A DNA stretch of 47,192 bases, from assembly GCA_903845055.1 (NCBI GenBank), contig CAIMWF010000045.1:1-47192 (forward strand), read 5' to 3'. The DNA is from an uncultured Bacteroidales bacterium. GTDB lineage: Bacteria; Bacteroidota; Bacteroidia; Bacteroidales; FEN-979. The position numbers and the translations under genes were made by a program. Positions within the stretch are counted from its first letter, which is position 1. Every line of letters begins with the position of its first letter. A model generated the notes under the pieces. It saw nothing but the letters and a program-made list of their open reading frames with translations, was not told the DNA's origin and ran no database searches. Shown piece after piece: positions 24,243-33,799 of this stretch.

Positions 24243-26372
24243 ATGAAAATAAAACTGTTCTTTCCATTGCTGTTTGCAACCGCCGTGATTGGCACCCAGT
24301 GCAAGGCGCCGACAGCAAAGCTGACCTATCCTGAAACGAAAAAGGGGACCCAGACCGACAACTACTTCGGCACGACGGTAGCCGATCCCTATCGCTGGCT
24401 TGAAAACGACACCTCCGCTGAAACAAAGGCATGGGTAAAAACCGAGCAGGGCCTTACCGGGGATTACCTTGCAAAGATCCCCTTTCGCGATCAGATCAGG
24501 AACCGTTACAAAGACCTGCTGAACTATGATAAATTCTTCAGCGCTTTCAAAGCGGGCGATTACATCATCTTCACCAGGCAATCAGGGTTGCAGAACCAGT
24601 CGGTTTACTACATCCAAAAGGGGCTTGATGGCGAAGCGAAGGTGCTGATCGATCCCAACACCCTGTCGACGGATGGTTCGGTATCAGTGGCGCTCGACGG
24701 AGTTTCAAACGACAAAAAATATCTCGCTTACCACATCAACAAGGGAGGGAGTGACTGGCAGACCATGTTCATCATAGAGATCGCCACGCAGAAAAAGCTG
24801 GACGACCAGCTTGACTGGCTGAAATTCGGCGGTTCAGCCTGGCAGGGCGGAGGTTTTTATTACAGCCGTTACGACAAACCGGCCCCGGGAACCGAGCTTT
24901 CAGCCAAAAGCGAGAACCAGAAAATTTATTACCACAAACTGGGCGACAAGCAGGAACAGGACCGGATGGTATTCGAAGACAAAACCCATCCCCAGATGTA
25001 CTATTCTCCGCAGGTGACCGAAGACGAAAAGTTCCTGTTCATTTACAAATCGCCGGGAACCGACGGAACAGAGATCATTTACAAGGACCTTGCCGGCGGA
25101 CAAAAAGATTTCAAACTCCTTTTCAAGGGATATGAATTCAACTACGGGATCGTCAACAATATTGGCAACAAGCTGATCGTAAACACAAACGACGGCGCCG
25201 GCAACTACAGGGTAGTGCTGGTCGACCCGGAACATCCGCAGCGTGCCTCCTGGAAGGATCTGATCCCTGAAAAACCGGAGAAACTGGAAGCAGTTATGAC
25301 CCTGGGCGGGAAACTGTTTGCCGCCTACCTCAAGGATGCCAGTACAAAGATCTACCAGTATTCGGTCGACGGCGCCATGGAACATGAAGTCCCGCTGCCT
25401 GCCATCGGGTCGGCTTCGGGTATCGGCGGATTCAATACCGACACCTATGCTTTCTACGATTTTTCATCTTTTACCTATCCCCCCTGCATTTACCGCTATG
25501 ACCTGGCCACCGGGAAATCGGAGGTGTTCAAGCAGGCCAAACCCAATGCCAGGATAGAAGATTTTGAAACGGAACAGGTATTCTACACGAGCAAGGATGG
25601 TACGAAGGTTCCCATGTTCCTGGTTCACAAAAAAGGGATCTTGCTTGACGGGTCGCATCCCACACTGCTCTATGCCTATGGCGGTTTCGGGGTAAGCTCG
25701 ACCCCCTATTTTTCCAACTCAAAGATCATCCTGTACGAAAACGACGGGGTGTTTGCCATGCCCAACATCCGCGGCGGCGGTGAATACGGCGAGAAATGGC
25801 ACAAGGGAGGCAACCTGCTGAACAAGCAAAACGGCTTTGATGATTTCATCGCCGCGGCGGAATACCTGGTCGACAAGAAATACACTTCGAAGGAAAAGCT
25901 GGCCATCAACGGCGGCTCGAACGGCGGCCTGCTGATCGGCGCGGTGATGACGCAGCGTCCGGACCTTTTTAAAGTGGCGATACCCGAAGTGGGGGTAATG
26001 GACATGCTCCGTTTCCAGAAATTCACTGTTGGCTGGGGCTGGTCGGTGGAATATGGATGCAGCGACAGCGCGAAATATTTCCCGGTGCTCTACAAATATT
26101 CGCCGTTGCACAACATTAAGGATGGCGTGGAATACCCGGCAACGCTGGTGGTAACCGCCGATCATGACGACCGCGTGGTGCCGGCGCACTCCTTTAAGTT
26201 CATCTCCACGTTGCAGGCAAAACAGAAGGGGAACAACCCGGTGCTGATCCGCATCGAGACCAACCAGGGCCATGGCGCCTCCGGCTCTTCCCTGGGCAAG
26301 GTCATCGAGGGTGAAACCGATAAGTGGTCATTCATGTTTTACAACATGGGGGTGGAACCAAAAAAACAGTAA
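24243..26372 (+). CDS. Prolyl oligopeptidase (S9A) lipoprotein
   Basis: A 709-residue enzyme with a lipoprotein-type signal (MKIKLFFPLLF...GTQC), a seven-bladed propeller (about 70-420) and a C-terminal alpha/beta hydrolase domain. The N-terminal DPYRWLEND, nucleophile motif GGSNGGLL, Asp in DHDDRVVP and His in NQGHGAS form the S9A signature. It cuts short peptides after proline, here in the periplasm or at a membrane surface. ATG 24243 is used because it begins the signal peptide; 37 codons upstream in frame look non-coding. A strong terminator follows. Confidence 0.92.
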   Translation: MKIKLFFPLLFATAVIGTQCKAPTAKLTYPETKKGTQTDNYFGTTVADPYRWLENDTSAETKAWVKTEQGLTGDYLAKIPFRDQIRNRYKDLLNYDKFFSAFKAGDYIIFTRQSGLQNQSVYYIQKGLDGEAKVLIDPNTLSTDGSVSVALDGVSNDKKYLAYHINKGGSDWQTMFIIEIATQKKLDDQLDWLKFGGSAWQGGGFYYSRYDKPAPGTELSAKSENQKIYYHKLGDKQEQDRMVFEDKTHPQMYYSPQVTEDEKFLFIYKSPGTDGTEIIYKDLAGGQKDFKLLFKGYEFNYGIVNNIGNKLIVNTNDGAGNYRVVLVDPEHPQRASWKDLIPEKPEKLEAVMTLGGKLFAAYLKDASTKIYQYSVDGAMEHEVPLPAIGSASGIGGFNTDTYAFYDFSSFTYPPCIYRYDLATGKSEVFKQAKPNARIEDFETEQVFYTSKDGTKVPMFLVHKKGILLDGSHPTLLYAYGGFGVSSTPYFSNSKIILYENDGVFAMPNIRGGGEYGEKWHKGGNLLNKQNGFDDFIAAAEYLVDKKYTSKEKLAINGGSNGGLLIGAVMTQRPDLFKVAIPEVGVMDMLRFQKFTVGWGWSVEYGCSDSAKYFPVLYKYSPLHNIKDGVEYPATLVVTADHDDRVVPAHSFKFISTLQAKQKGNNPVLIRIETNQGHGASGSSLGKVIEGETDKWSFMFYNMGVEPKKQ

Positions 26373-26390
26373 CTAAAAACAACATTGCGG

Positions 26391-26434
26391 GAGGTTGCTT
26401 CGGAAGTTATTTTGAAGCAACCTCTTTTATTTTT
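26391..26434 (+). terminator. Rho-independent terminator
   Basis: GAGGTTGCTTC (26391-26401) and GAAGCAACCTC (26414-26424) form a perfect 11-bp stem with a 12-base loop, followed by TTTTATTTTT. It ends the prolyl oligopeptidase transcript and overlaps the stop codon of the convergent SRPBCC gene. Confidence 0.9.
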
Positions 26435-26894
26435 GCCCGGGGGCGATCACGGAAGGATTGGTGAGAACCTTTGTACGGTAAGTAAAGATTGACAGTACCT
26501 TCCTGTGAACGAACAGCCAGTCGGCAACCACCCCGAATATTCCAAACGGGACCTTGTAAAAAAGTTTATCCGTCATCATCACCCCCCCGGCCACCTCTTC
26601 AAAACGGTGCTCATGGTGCCAGATGGCATAGGGACCCGACCGCTGCTCATCAATGAAGAAAAATGGCTCTTCAGCATGTGTGATCTCCGTAACCCATTTT
26701 ACCGGGATGCCGAAAACGGGCGATACGCGGTAAAGGATGATCAGCCCCGGGTATATTTTTGCAGGCACCTCCGACCGGATGATGAAGTTCATCGCGGGTG
26801 GCGTGATCCTGCCAAGGTTTGCAGGGTTGCTGAAAAAATTCCACGCTTCGGACAGGGTGACCGGCAGGAACTGCTTGAAGACCAGGGTTCGCAT
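26427..26894 (-). CDS. SRPBCC-family ligand-binding protein
   Basis: A 155-residue protein of the START/Bet v1-like (SRPBCC) fold: FKQFLPVTLSEAWNFFSNPANLGRITP at the N terminus and FFIDEQRSGPYAIWHHEHRFEE in the middle are typical of the cell-division-inhibitor-like / polyketide cyclase-like subgroup. Such proteins bind hydrophobic ligands; no catalytic role can be read. ATG 26894 matches the usual family start. It follows the long redox/transport array on the same strand, 86 bases after the DUF4185-like gene. Confidence 0.75.
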   Translation of the reverse strand: MRTLVFKQFLPVTLSEAWNFFSNPANLGRITPPAMNFIIRSEVPAKIYPGLIILYRVSPVFGIPVKWVTEITHAEEPFFFIDEQRSGPYAIWHHEHRFEEVAGGVMMTDKLFYKVPFGIFGVVADWLFVHRKVLSIFTYRTKVLTNPSVIAPGQK

Positions 26895-26980
26895 GATATC
26901 ATTTTTAGCATGGAGTATCGGAAGACTCCCGGTTACAACAAACGATCTTACTTTCAAAGTATTGCTGCCCGTTCTCCCGC

Positions 26981-28396
26981 TTACAGGACAACCAGCTTAA
27001 CAGTAGGGGAATCGTTGCTGACATTCTTCAGCGAGACCAGGTAAAGCCCCTTTTGCTCCGGGGCCGTCAGCAGTACGCGGCCCTGCCCTTTCCGGGAAGG
27101 AACCGGCTCGTGGCATATCACACGGCCAATAATGTCGGTCATTACAACTTCACCGCCGGTTTTACAGGGTGAAACAATTTCACATGAAAAGGAGGATCCC
27201 CGGGCTACCGGGTTCGGTTGCAACCGTACTTCCTGGGAAGTGTTTTTCCCATTGACGGGATTTCCTGCAGGCGAAAACTCACCGGTGATCAGGTCAATAC
27301 CAACCCGGATGAACTTCGGCCGGTAGGAGTCGGCATCCATCCGGTCGGTCCAGATATGCCTGCATTCGGAGGGACAAATATGGGGTACCAGCGTGTCAAC
27401 CTTGTCGTTTACGTTGTAGGAGATAAGCAACTCGTTGTTTTCGGTAAAATAGGGATGTGCCTGGGCATTGTAGGTCAGCAGGTACCACCCGTTGAATTTG
27501 CTCTCCTCGGTATAAAGCAGTTTTTTCCCGGTGAAGGGTCCCCACGGTTCGGGACTTGCGTATGAATAGATTTCACGGCCCAATCCGCACTCCAGGTAGC
27601 CATTCTCCTGGGTGACCAGGTAGTAACCCCCGTTTTGTTTCATGACGCTGAACCCGGGAGAAACCGGGTCGGAAGAGATCGGCATCGCCTGTCCGGGCGA
27701 CCACGACCATCCCGATCCGTCGTAGTATTCCCATGGCAGCAGCGGGTTGCTGATGCTGCAACGCGCAACGACCGGTTCCCATACGATCCAGTTCAGCCTG
27801 TTCCCGTAGATATAAAGATAACCGGATGCAGTGTCGGCGATCACCGCCCTGCCGTAAATCGCGTTTGCCCCATTATCGTGGACATGGTAAATCCCTACCT
27901 GGTGAAGATCGGGAAATTTCAGTTTCACCAGGTAGCAGCCGAGATAGGCCAGGGTGGTTGAATTATAGCGCTCGGTGAACAGGTAAACCGTGTCGTTCCT
28001 CACATAGCCATGGCCGGGCCAGAGCAGCGTGGTATCGTTCGGCACAATTTTGAAGGTCGTCTGGTTTACCCCGGTCATGGTTGTGTCCAGGATGGTTTTG
28101 AATACCGACCGGTTCACCGAATCCTGCACCATGTAACAATTCCTCACCTGGAACAGGCATGGAAGGCTGTTGGTGATCGTGTCAACATTGACCGTGTAGC
28201 TGTCGCCAAAGAGCCATATGACCCGGTGGTCGGGTAAGGGAACGGACAGGGTGGCATCCCCGGCGGTCCATCCGCCGGAATTCAACCGGAAATAGTTGGT
28301 CCAGGTACTGTCGAAATAGGAAGCCTGCTGACCCGAAACCAGGCAGGTTGTTCCTGCCATCCAAATGGTCAGCAGCCAGGTTATTTTTCGTTCCAT
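26981..28396 (-). CDS. Secreted DUF4185/DUF5005-like protein with type IX sorting tail
   Basis: A 471-residue exported protein: signal peptide (1-22), a five-bladed-propeller-like region (about 30-370) with the WLFGDSYT motif of DUF4185/DUF5005 proteins, and a C-terminal Por secretion tail (about 395-471: LQPNPVARGSS, VVMTDIIGRVI, KGLYLVSL). It should be secreted by the type IX system and fixed to the cell surface or released. The related folds act on glycans (GH43/sialidase-like), but no catalytic residues can be assigned. It lies 23 bases downstream of the giant permease gene. Confidence 0.78.
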   Translation of the reverse strand: MERKITWLLTIWMAGTTCLVSGQQASYFDSTWTNYFRLNSGGWTAGDATLSVPLPDHRVIWLFGDSYTVNVDTITNSLPCLFQVRNCYMVQDSVNRSVFKTILDTTMTGVNQTTFKIVPNDTTLLWPGHGYVRNDTVYLFTERYNSTTLAYLGCYLVKLKFPDLHQVGIYHVHDNGANAIYGRAVIADTASGYLYIYGNRLNWIVWEPVVARCSISNPLLPWEYYDGSGWSWSPGQAMPISSDPVSPGFSVMKQNGGYYLVTQENGYLECGLGREIYSYASPEPWGPFTGKKLLYTEESKFNGWYLLTYNAQAHPYFTENNELLISYNVNDKVDTLVPHICPSECRHIWTDRMDADSYRPKFIRVGIDLITGEFSPAGNPVNGKNTSQEVRLQPNPVARGSSFSCEIVSPCKTGGEVVMTDIIGRVICHEPVPSRKGQGRVLLTAPEQKGLYLVSLKNVSNDSPTVKLVVL

Positions 28397-28419
28397 TTTC
28401 CTCTTATATCAAAAACTCA

Positions 28420-31400
28420 TCATTCACCCCTCAGCCCGGGCATCAGTGCATTTTTCAAAGCAGCACCGGCAGGAATAAATATCCACAGCATGCCATTGAC
28501 CGTCATCAGCAGGATCAGCCCCGACATGAAGAGCCAGGGAACGACAGCACCGGGGGTGACCAGCGATGGCAGTATTCCAGCCAGTGCCGATACCATCCCA
28601 AGCAACATGGCAGCAATCAACATCAAAACATGTTCGGCCACGATGAGCCGGAAGATGTAATTTTTCGTAAACCCAAGCGCACGGTACAGGGCAAATTCTT
28701 GTTTCCTCCGTCGGATGCTCCGCAGGATCAGTATCCCGAAACCAATGGTGCCGATGATCATGCCCAGTGCGCCAAGCATCATGAAAACCGAGAGGTAGGT
28801 GTTCTCCACGGCATCAAATGCCTCCAGGCGTGCCGCTGCACTGGTGACCATCATCCCCTCGTCGCGGAATAGCACCTCCAGCCGGCGGGCAATGGTGTCC
28901 CCGGATGCTGAAGGAACCTCAATGAGCATAACCTGAGAACCTCCCGCCGACGGGTAAAAAAGGCGCAGCAGGCTGTCGGAAACCAGGATGTTGCCCTGGA
29001 AAATTGAATTTTCAAGACCCCCCACCAATCTTATTTTAAGTGTTTTTCCCGATTCAGCGCGGTAAAAAAGGGTGTCGCCGTTTTTCCTGCCAAGTCCCCA
29101 GGTGATCACCGTCTGATCTGCGAAACCCGGGATCACACCCGGGGCAAGTTCCTTTTCAAGCGATTTCCAGGGATGCTCATGGTTGGCCGTCGGATGCAGG
29201 CTTGTAAAACTGAACGCGCCGACCCGGTCAAAATAATGCTGCGGGACTCCCAGTAGAGCAGGCTGCGAAACCTGGTTCAGGTTCAGGCAGCTGGCGTCAT
29301 CGCCGTCGCGCCTGGTCAGGTGCACGTAATGCAATGGTTTCAGCAACGCTTCATCGCCGAGGGAATATGCTTTGATGCCCGGGGAACTGTTCAGGTCATA
29401 CCTGATCGGGAGGAGTGTTTCGGCCCAGAAAAGGAAACCGCCGGTCCCGGAGGAGCGGTCGGGGCCTGCTCCATGGTAGGTTTTGCGGTTTGCCCCGGTG
29501 ATGATGACCGAAAAGGTTCCCAGCGCCAGCAGGGTCAGAACAGCCATGGTTTGCCGCCGGTTCTGCGCCATATTCCTGATAACAAGTCCTCTGAACCGCG
29601 GAATGAGATGGGCCTTCGTCATGACAGTCCGGGAGAGAACAAAATTTGCCAGGAACAACCCGCCTGCCAGTGCCATGGCGCCCGCCAGGAGGTACAGGGG
29701 TACATTCATTGTTTGACGGGTGACCAGTAACACGGTCACCATGATGACGGAGATGGCCGGAAATACAATCCCTGCTGCTGCAGATAGATGTTGGAATCGC
29801 TTTGAAACCGCAGGGCCCGTGCCGGAGGTTTTCCCCTTTACCAGTTCTGACAGGGGGTTGCGCAGGCCGGACCTGAGAACCACGGCCATAGCCGATACCG
29901 AAAGAACGATTCCCACCAGGGCGCCGATGACCAGGGAGACCGGTTCAACGTGCATGACCACCATGGAAGTACCGACGGCGTCGATCCAGAGGGTGTTTAA
30001 TCCAAGGATCAGCAGGCGGTTGAAAAGGATCCCAAACCCGGCGCCCGGCACAGCCCCGGCAATGGCAACGACCAGGGCTTCAGCAATCATGACAAGGATG
30101 ATGGTCCGGCGGCGGAAACCGGCAGCGGAGAGGATTCCCGCTTCGCCCAACCGGCTCATGGCGGACAGCGAAAACAGCAGCACCGTCAGCAGGAGAGCGC
30201 TGAGGATGATAAAAAAGCTCAGGCTGAGGAACAACTGGCCAAAATCGGAACCATTCCCGGCTGCCCTGCGGCCTTCCCGGAAAACGTCCCTGAAGGTAAG
30301 TCCCGACTGCACAGGGCTGAGTTCTGACATGACCTTGTTTCTGATCTGCTTTATTTGCGATTCCACGGCGACAAACCTGAATGCCGTAAAGCGGCCAAAC
30401 CTGTTGTTCCAGATCCTCTGACCGGTTTCGAGCCGGATAAAGGCCTTTGGCGTTCCACGGTATTCTTTCCAATACTGTTCATCCTTGTCCCTGATCTTTT
30501 TAAGGTCAATGGGGGCGCCGGTTTCCCAATCGCGGCAATTGCCGGCATCCGACATGCCCGGGAACGCGGGCATCAGCCCCCTGTCGGCCAGGCTGTTCCT
30601 GTCGGGGACAATGGCCCCGACCACAAACCGCGTACTGTCCTCCCGGAGCGACCGCATCGGGCCCATCAGGAAATAACGCAGGCCGACCGAATCGCCCGGA
30701 TGCAGGGCAAGATCCTTTGCCAGCCAGTTGTTGACGATGATTTCACGGGGTTGGATTTTCCGTCCCAGGAAGGAATCACTTACCCCGGTTACAAAAGAAT
30801 AGGGGGTTGCATGATTCCCGCATGATATCGAATTGACCATCCAGGTCAGGACCGGTTCGCACCCGGGAACGACAGACTGAAGCGCCTCCGCAGTGTTGTC
30901 GTCAAAAAAGATCCTGCTGGTTGTAACCTCCATCCGGGTTCCCCCGGCTCTTTCATGCGGAATTGCCTCATCCGGGAGGGAGGGCAAACGCGTGAAATGA
31001 ATCCCCGCATCTTCGGGCTGCCAGCAATGGCGGAGGGCGCCGTCAGGATTCGCAGGACCTGTTGCAGGGGTGTCATCCCCGCCGGTGAGAATCATGTTTG
31101 CAAAGCCTGGCAGACCTAATGCGAGCGACATCTGCGCAAGGGAAACGAAAATATTATACGGGGCCGCCTGGTTGCTCTTCAGGCTGAAGCGGCCCATTCC
31201 TTCATCACCGGCTATGGCTGTAACTCTGACCCGCAGCGATACCGAAGCCTTTTTATCCATTGCGAACGGGGCATCGGGCGGGGCGCCGCCCTGTTTCTGT
31301 ATGCGGAGCAACAGGTCGTCACCCTTCTTCAACCCCAGTTTTTCAGCCACATTCCGGCTGATGATGGCCTCCTCCTCACCGGGATTCCGGAACGGATGAT

Positions 31401-31761
31401 CCCAAAAATCACAGAATCGCTGATCGATCCCGGTAACCACCACCTGGTTTATCCGCAGGTTCCTGCTGCTGTTGATGGCCATGGCCCCGCACTGCACGGC
31501 CGGGGCGACTGCTTGTTTCGTAATGCCCGAAATCCCGCGTGCAAGTTCCTGCCTGAAGAACCGTTCGCCCGGCGGCACCGCATACCTGATTCCACCCAGT
31601 CTGTCATGGGCAATCTTCTGCAGGCTGAACCTCACCGAATCACCTACGATCAGTGCCCCGGTGAGCACAGCCGTAGTGGTCATCACCCCGAACATCACGG
31701 ACAGGTATGGCTTACGGTAGAACCACAGGTTACGCCTGATCAGTCGGGAGAGGTTCATCAT
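28420..31761 (-). CDS. Giant FtsX-type ABC permease (two FtsX domains)
   Basis: A 1113-residue membrane protein with the ten-helix layout of duplicated FtsX permeases: N-terminal helix (about 20-42), large periplasmic domain (about 45-510), a helix group (about 525-680), further helices (about 695-770), a second periplasmic domain and a last FtsX helix group (about 1000-1105) with RRRKQEFALYRALGFTK. Such proteins work as extracting or mechanotransducing ABC transporters for lipids, lipoproteins or peptides. Its ATG overlaps the ATPase stop (ATGA). Confidence 0.87.
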   Translation of the reverse strand: MMNLSRLIRRNLWFYRKPYLSVMFGVMTTTAVLTGALIVGDSVRFSLQKIAHDRLGGIRYAVPPGERFFRQELARGISGITKQAVAPAVQCGAMAINSSRNLRINQVVVTGIDQRFCDFWDHPFRNPGEEEAIISRNVAEKLGLKKGDDLLLRIQKQGGAPPDAPFAMDKKASVSLRVRVTAIAGDEGMGRFSLKSNQAAPYNIFVSLAQMSLALGLPGFANMILTGGDDTPATGPANPDGALRHCWQPEDAGIHFTRLPSLPDEAIPHERAGGTRMEVTTSRIFFDDNTAEALQSVVPGCEPVLTWMVNSISCGNHATPYSFVTGVSDSFLGRKIQPREIIVNNWLAKDLALHPGDSVGLRYFLMGPMRSLREDSTRFVVGAIVPDRNSLADRGLMPAFPGMSDAGNCRDWETGAPIDLKKIRDKDEQYWKEYRGTPKAFIRLETGQRIWNNRFGRFTAFRFVAVESQIKQIRNKVMSELSPVQSGLTFRDVFREGRRAAGNGSDFGQLFLSLSFFIILSALLLTVLLFSLSAMSRLGEAGILSAAGFRRRTIILVMIAEALVVAIAGAVPGAGFGILFNRLLILGLNTLWIDAVGTSMVVMHVEPVSLVIGALVGIVLSVSAMAVVLRSGLRNPLSELVKGKTSGTGPAVSKRFQHLSAAAGIVFPAISVIMVTVLLVTRQTMNVPLYLLAGAMALAGGLFLANFVLSRTVMTKAHLIPRFRGLVIRNMAQNRRQTMAVLTLLALGTFSVIITGANRKTYHGAGPDRSSGTGGFLFWAETLLPIRYDLNSSPGIKAYSLGDEALLKPLHYVHLTRRDGDDASCLNLNQVSQPALLGVPQHYFDRVGAFSFTSLHPTANHEHPWKSLEKELAPGVIPGFADQTVITWGLGRKNGDTLFYRAESGKTLKIRLVGGLENSIFQGNILVSDSLLRLFYPSAGGSQVMLIEVPSASGDTIARRLEVLFRDEGMMVTSAAARLEAFDAVENTYLSVFMMLGALGMIIGTIGFGILILRSIRRRKQEFALYRALGFTKNYIFRLIVAEHVLMLIAAMLLGMVSALAGILPSLVTPGAVVPWLFMSGLILLMTVNGMLWIFIPAGAALKNALMPGLRGE

Positions 31762-32447
31762 GCATCGGTCGGCTGAAGTTTCCCGGCGGCGAGCCGGTAT
31801 CTTTTCTGCATGAGCGAGGCAATCTCCGGCGAATGGGTCACCACCACCAGGGCAAGATTTTCTTCGCGGTTCAGTTCGCGCAGCAATTGTCCGAGGTTGG
31901 CAGCATTGGCTGCGTCGAGCGAACCCGTGGGTTCATCGGCAAGCAGGAGCCGCGGCTGGTTGACAAGGGCCCTTACCACTGCGGCCCGCTGGCATTCGCC
32001 CACCGACAGCATGCCGGGCAACCGGTTGGAATGGTTCGCAAGCCCAACCCGTTCGATGAGCCGCCGGGCGCGAATGACAGCCTCTTCCCGTTTACCTTTA
32101 TCCCTGACAGGCACCAGGGGAAGCAGTATGTTTTCAAGCAATGTTAGCTGCGGCAGCAGGCAATGCTGCTGGAACACGAACCCGATGAAGCGGCTGCGTA
32201 TGGCGGCAAGCCCGTTTTCATCAAAAAGGTTCACCCCCGTTTCATTGAGGATCACCTCACCGGATGACGGATGGTCAAGCGTTCCGAGGATGTTGAGCAG
32301 GGTGCTTTTCCCGGATCCGGAGGGTCCGGTAATCGCTATCGATTCATGCTCCCCGACGGCCATGGATACCTCGTCCAGGATGAGGCTGAAATTACCTGCG
32401 CCTTTTTCCCCGTAATACTTGGTAATGTTCTTCAGTTCTGCCAGCAT
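31758..32447 (-). CDS. MacB/LolD-type ABC ATPase with altered signature motif
   Basis: A 229-residue ATPase: Walker A GPSGSGKST (41-49), Q loop in FVFQQH (91-96), Walker B LLLADEP (167-173) with TGSLDA, switch His in VVTHS. The ABC signature reads LSVGECQ (147-153) instead of LSGGEQQ; Val replaces the first Gly and Cys a Gln. It is translationally coupled to the giant permease and starts 3 bases after the glycosyltransferase stop. Confidence 0.88.
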   Translation of the reverse strand: MLAELKNITKYYGEKGAGNFSLILDEVSMAVGEHESIAITGPSGSGKSTLLNILGTLDHPSSGEVILNETGVNLFDENGLAAIRSRFIGFVFQQHCLLPQLTLLENILLPLVPVRDKGKREEAVIRARRLIERVGLANHSNRLPGMLSVGECQRAAVVRALVNQPRLLLADEPTGSLDAANAANLGQLLRELNREENLALVVVTHSPEIASLMQKRYRLAAGKLQPTDA

Positions 32448-32450
32448 ATT

Positions 32451-33740
32451 TTACCTGATAACCTTTTCGTAAACCTTCAACATTTGTCCTGTGAGTTTTT
32501 TGCAGTCGAATTTTTCCTCCACCGACCTTCTGCCAACCCGGCTCATCCGGTCAAGTGCTGCGGCGTCCGAAAGGACCCCCGCCAGACAGTCGGCCAGCGC
32601 TTCAGCCGTATTCGGATGATACAGCACTCCACCGCCCGTGGTCAAGACGATCTCGGGGAATGCCCCCAGTTCGGGTTGAACGATGGGCACCCCCGATGCC
32701 AGCGACTCTACCTGGTACAATCCGAAAGCCTCCCCCTTCAACACCGGCACAGAAAGGAGGGTAAGAGCATTGAAAAAAGCGGCCAGGTTTCCGGGTGTGA
32801 AATCAGGAAGAATCTCCAGGTGCCTGCCGAGGTTTTTGTTTTCAAGTTTTTTCAACTGCCGGCGCAGGAAGGGTTTGTCATCACCTGTCATGCCGCCGGT
32901 GGCTATCAATACCAGGTCGTTAAAGCGCGGGTCGGCCTTCAGCAGGATAAAGGCATCCACCAGTATCTCAAACCCGTTTTCTTCGCAGATCCGCGACAGG
33001 TAACCGATGGCGCGGGGTGCTAACGCCGGTGGTGAGGTGGAGTAATCAGAAGGTTTTACCCCGATCGGCACGACGGAAATCTTTTCGGCGGGAATGTCCA
33101 TCTTTTCCTGCATCACCCCGGCGAACCAGGAACTTACTGCCACAAAGGCATCAACATCACGTCCCTTTTCAGCCATCAGTTTCCATATCCTGTCAATCCA
33201 GGAGGGTTCCATTGCATCCACCCAGACATCTTCATCCTGCAGCGAGCAGACAATGGGAACACCTACCTCTTCGCGAATCCTTTTTGCCATCCCGAGCAGC
33301 AGCGCGTTTGAAAAATGGACGACATCCGGTTTCTGGTGGTTTTTAAGGAAATCGACCAGGTGATCCAGTTCCCTGTTCTGGTAGCCCTTTTCGCCAAGCA
33401 GCATTGATTCTGTCATCTTTTCAAGTCCCTGGGCCCGGGTGGAGCCCGATTTCCCGGCGGCAAATTTCAGCACCGGCGCCGAATCGAACATACGTTCCAT
33501 CCAGGCCGGCATGTTCCTGAAGATTGGAAACTGCTGCCGCAGGTAAATATTGACCGCACCGTAAAAAACAGGCAGCGCTTCCTTCCCCGCCAGTGCAACG
33601 GAGGTCAGTGGCAGGTACATCGGAAGCACCATGGCGTCGTGTCCGGCCTCCCTGAGCGCCTGTACAAAGGCGCCGTCGCGCAGGCAGTTGCCGCAGTAAA
33701 ATGTGCCGCCGAATCCGGGAACAATGCTGACGATTTTCAT
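32451..33740 (-). CDS. GT4-family glycosyltransferase
   Basis: A 429-residue GT-B glycosyltransferase. The N-terminal half begins MKIVSIVPGFGGTFYCGN with the Gly-rich loop; the C-terminal half has the sugar-nucleotide site with FGLYQVESLASGVPIV (E-x7-E type region). It moves a sugar from a nucleotide donor to an unknown acceptor at the cytoplasmic face. The conserved CGNCLRDGAF segment resembles a Bacteroidota/Chlorobi subgroup often found near transport genes. It lies 59 bases after the PQQ-type gene and 3 bases before the ABC ATPase, suggesting the ABC system may export the product (inference). Confidence 0.85.
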   Translation of the reverse strand: MKIVSIVPGFGGTFYCGNCLRDGAFVQALREAGHDAMVLPMYLPLTSVALAGKEALPVFYGAVNIYLRQQFPIFRNMPAWMERMFDSAPVLKFAAGKSGSTRAQGLEKMTESMLLGEKGYQNRELDHLVDFLKNHQKPDVVHFSNALLLGMAKRIREEVGVPIVCSLQDEDVWVDAMEPSWIDRIWKLMAEKGRDVDAFVAVSSWFAGVMQEKMDIPAEKISVVPIGVKPSDYSTSPPALAPRAIGYLSRICEENGFEILVDAFILLKADPRFNDLVLIATGGMTGDDKPFLRRQLKKLENKNLGRHLEILPDFTPGNLAAFFNALTLLSVPVLKGEAFGLYQVESLASGVPIVQPELGAFPEIVLTTGGGVLYHPNTAEALADCLAGVLSDAAALDRMSRVGRRSVEEKFDCKKLTGQMLKVYEKVIR

Positions 33741-33799
33741 AATTTATCTTTTACTTTTCCCAAAATTCAACCTTTTTCCGGGGTTGGAGTGATTCATTT

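Noticed and set aside
26391-26424. The same hairpin as a terminator for the minus-strand SRPBCC gene
   Set aside because: On the minus strand the stem is followed by CCGCAATG and no T run, so only plus-strand termination is well supported.
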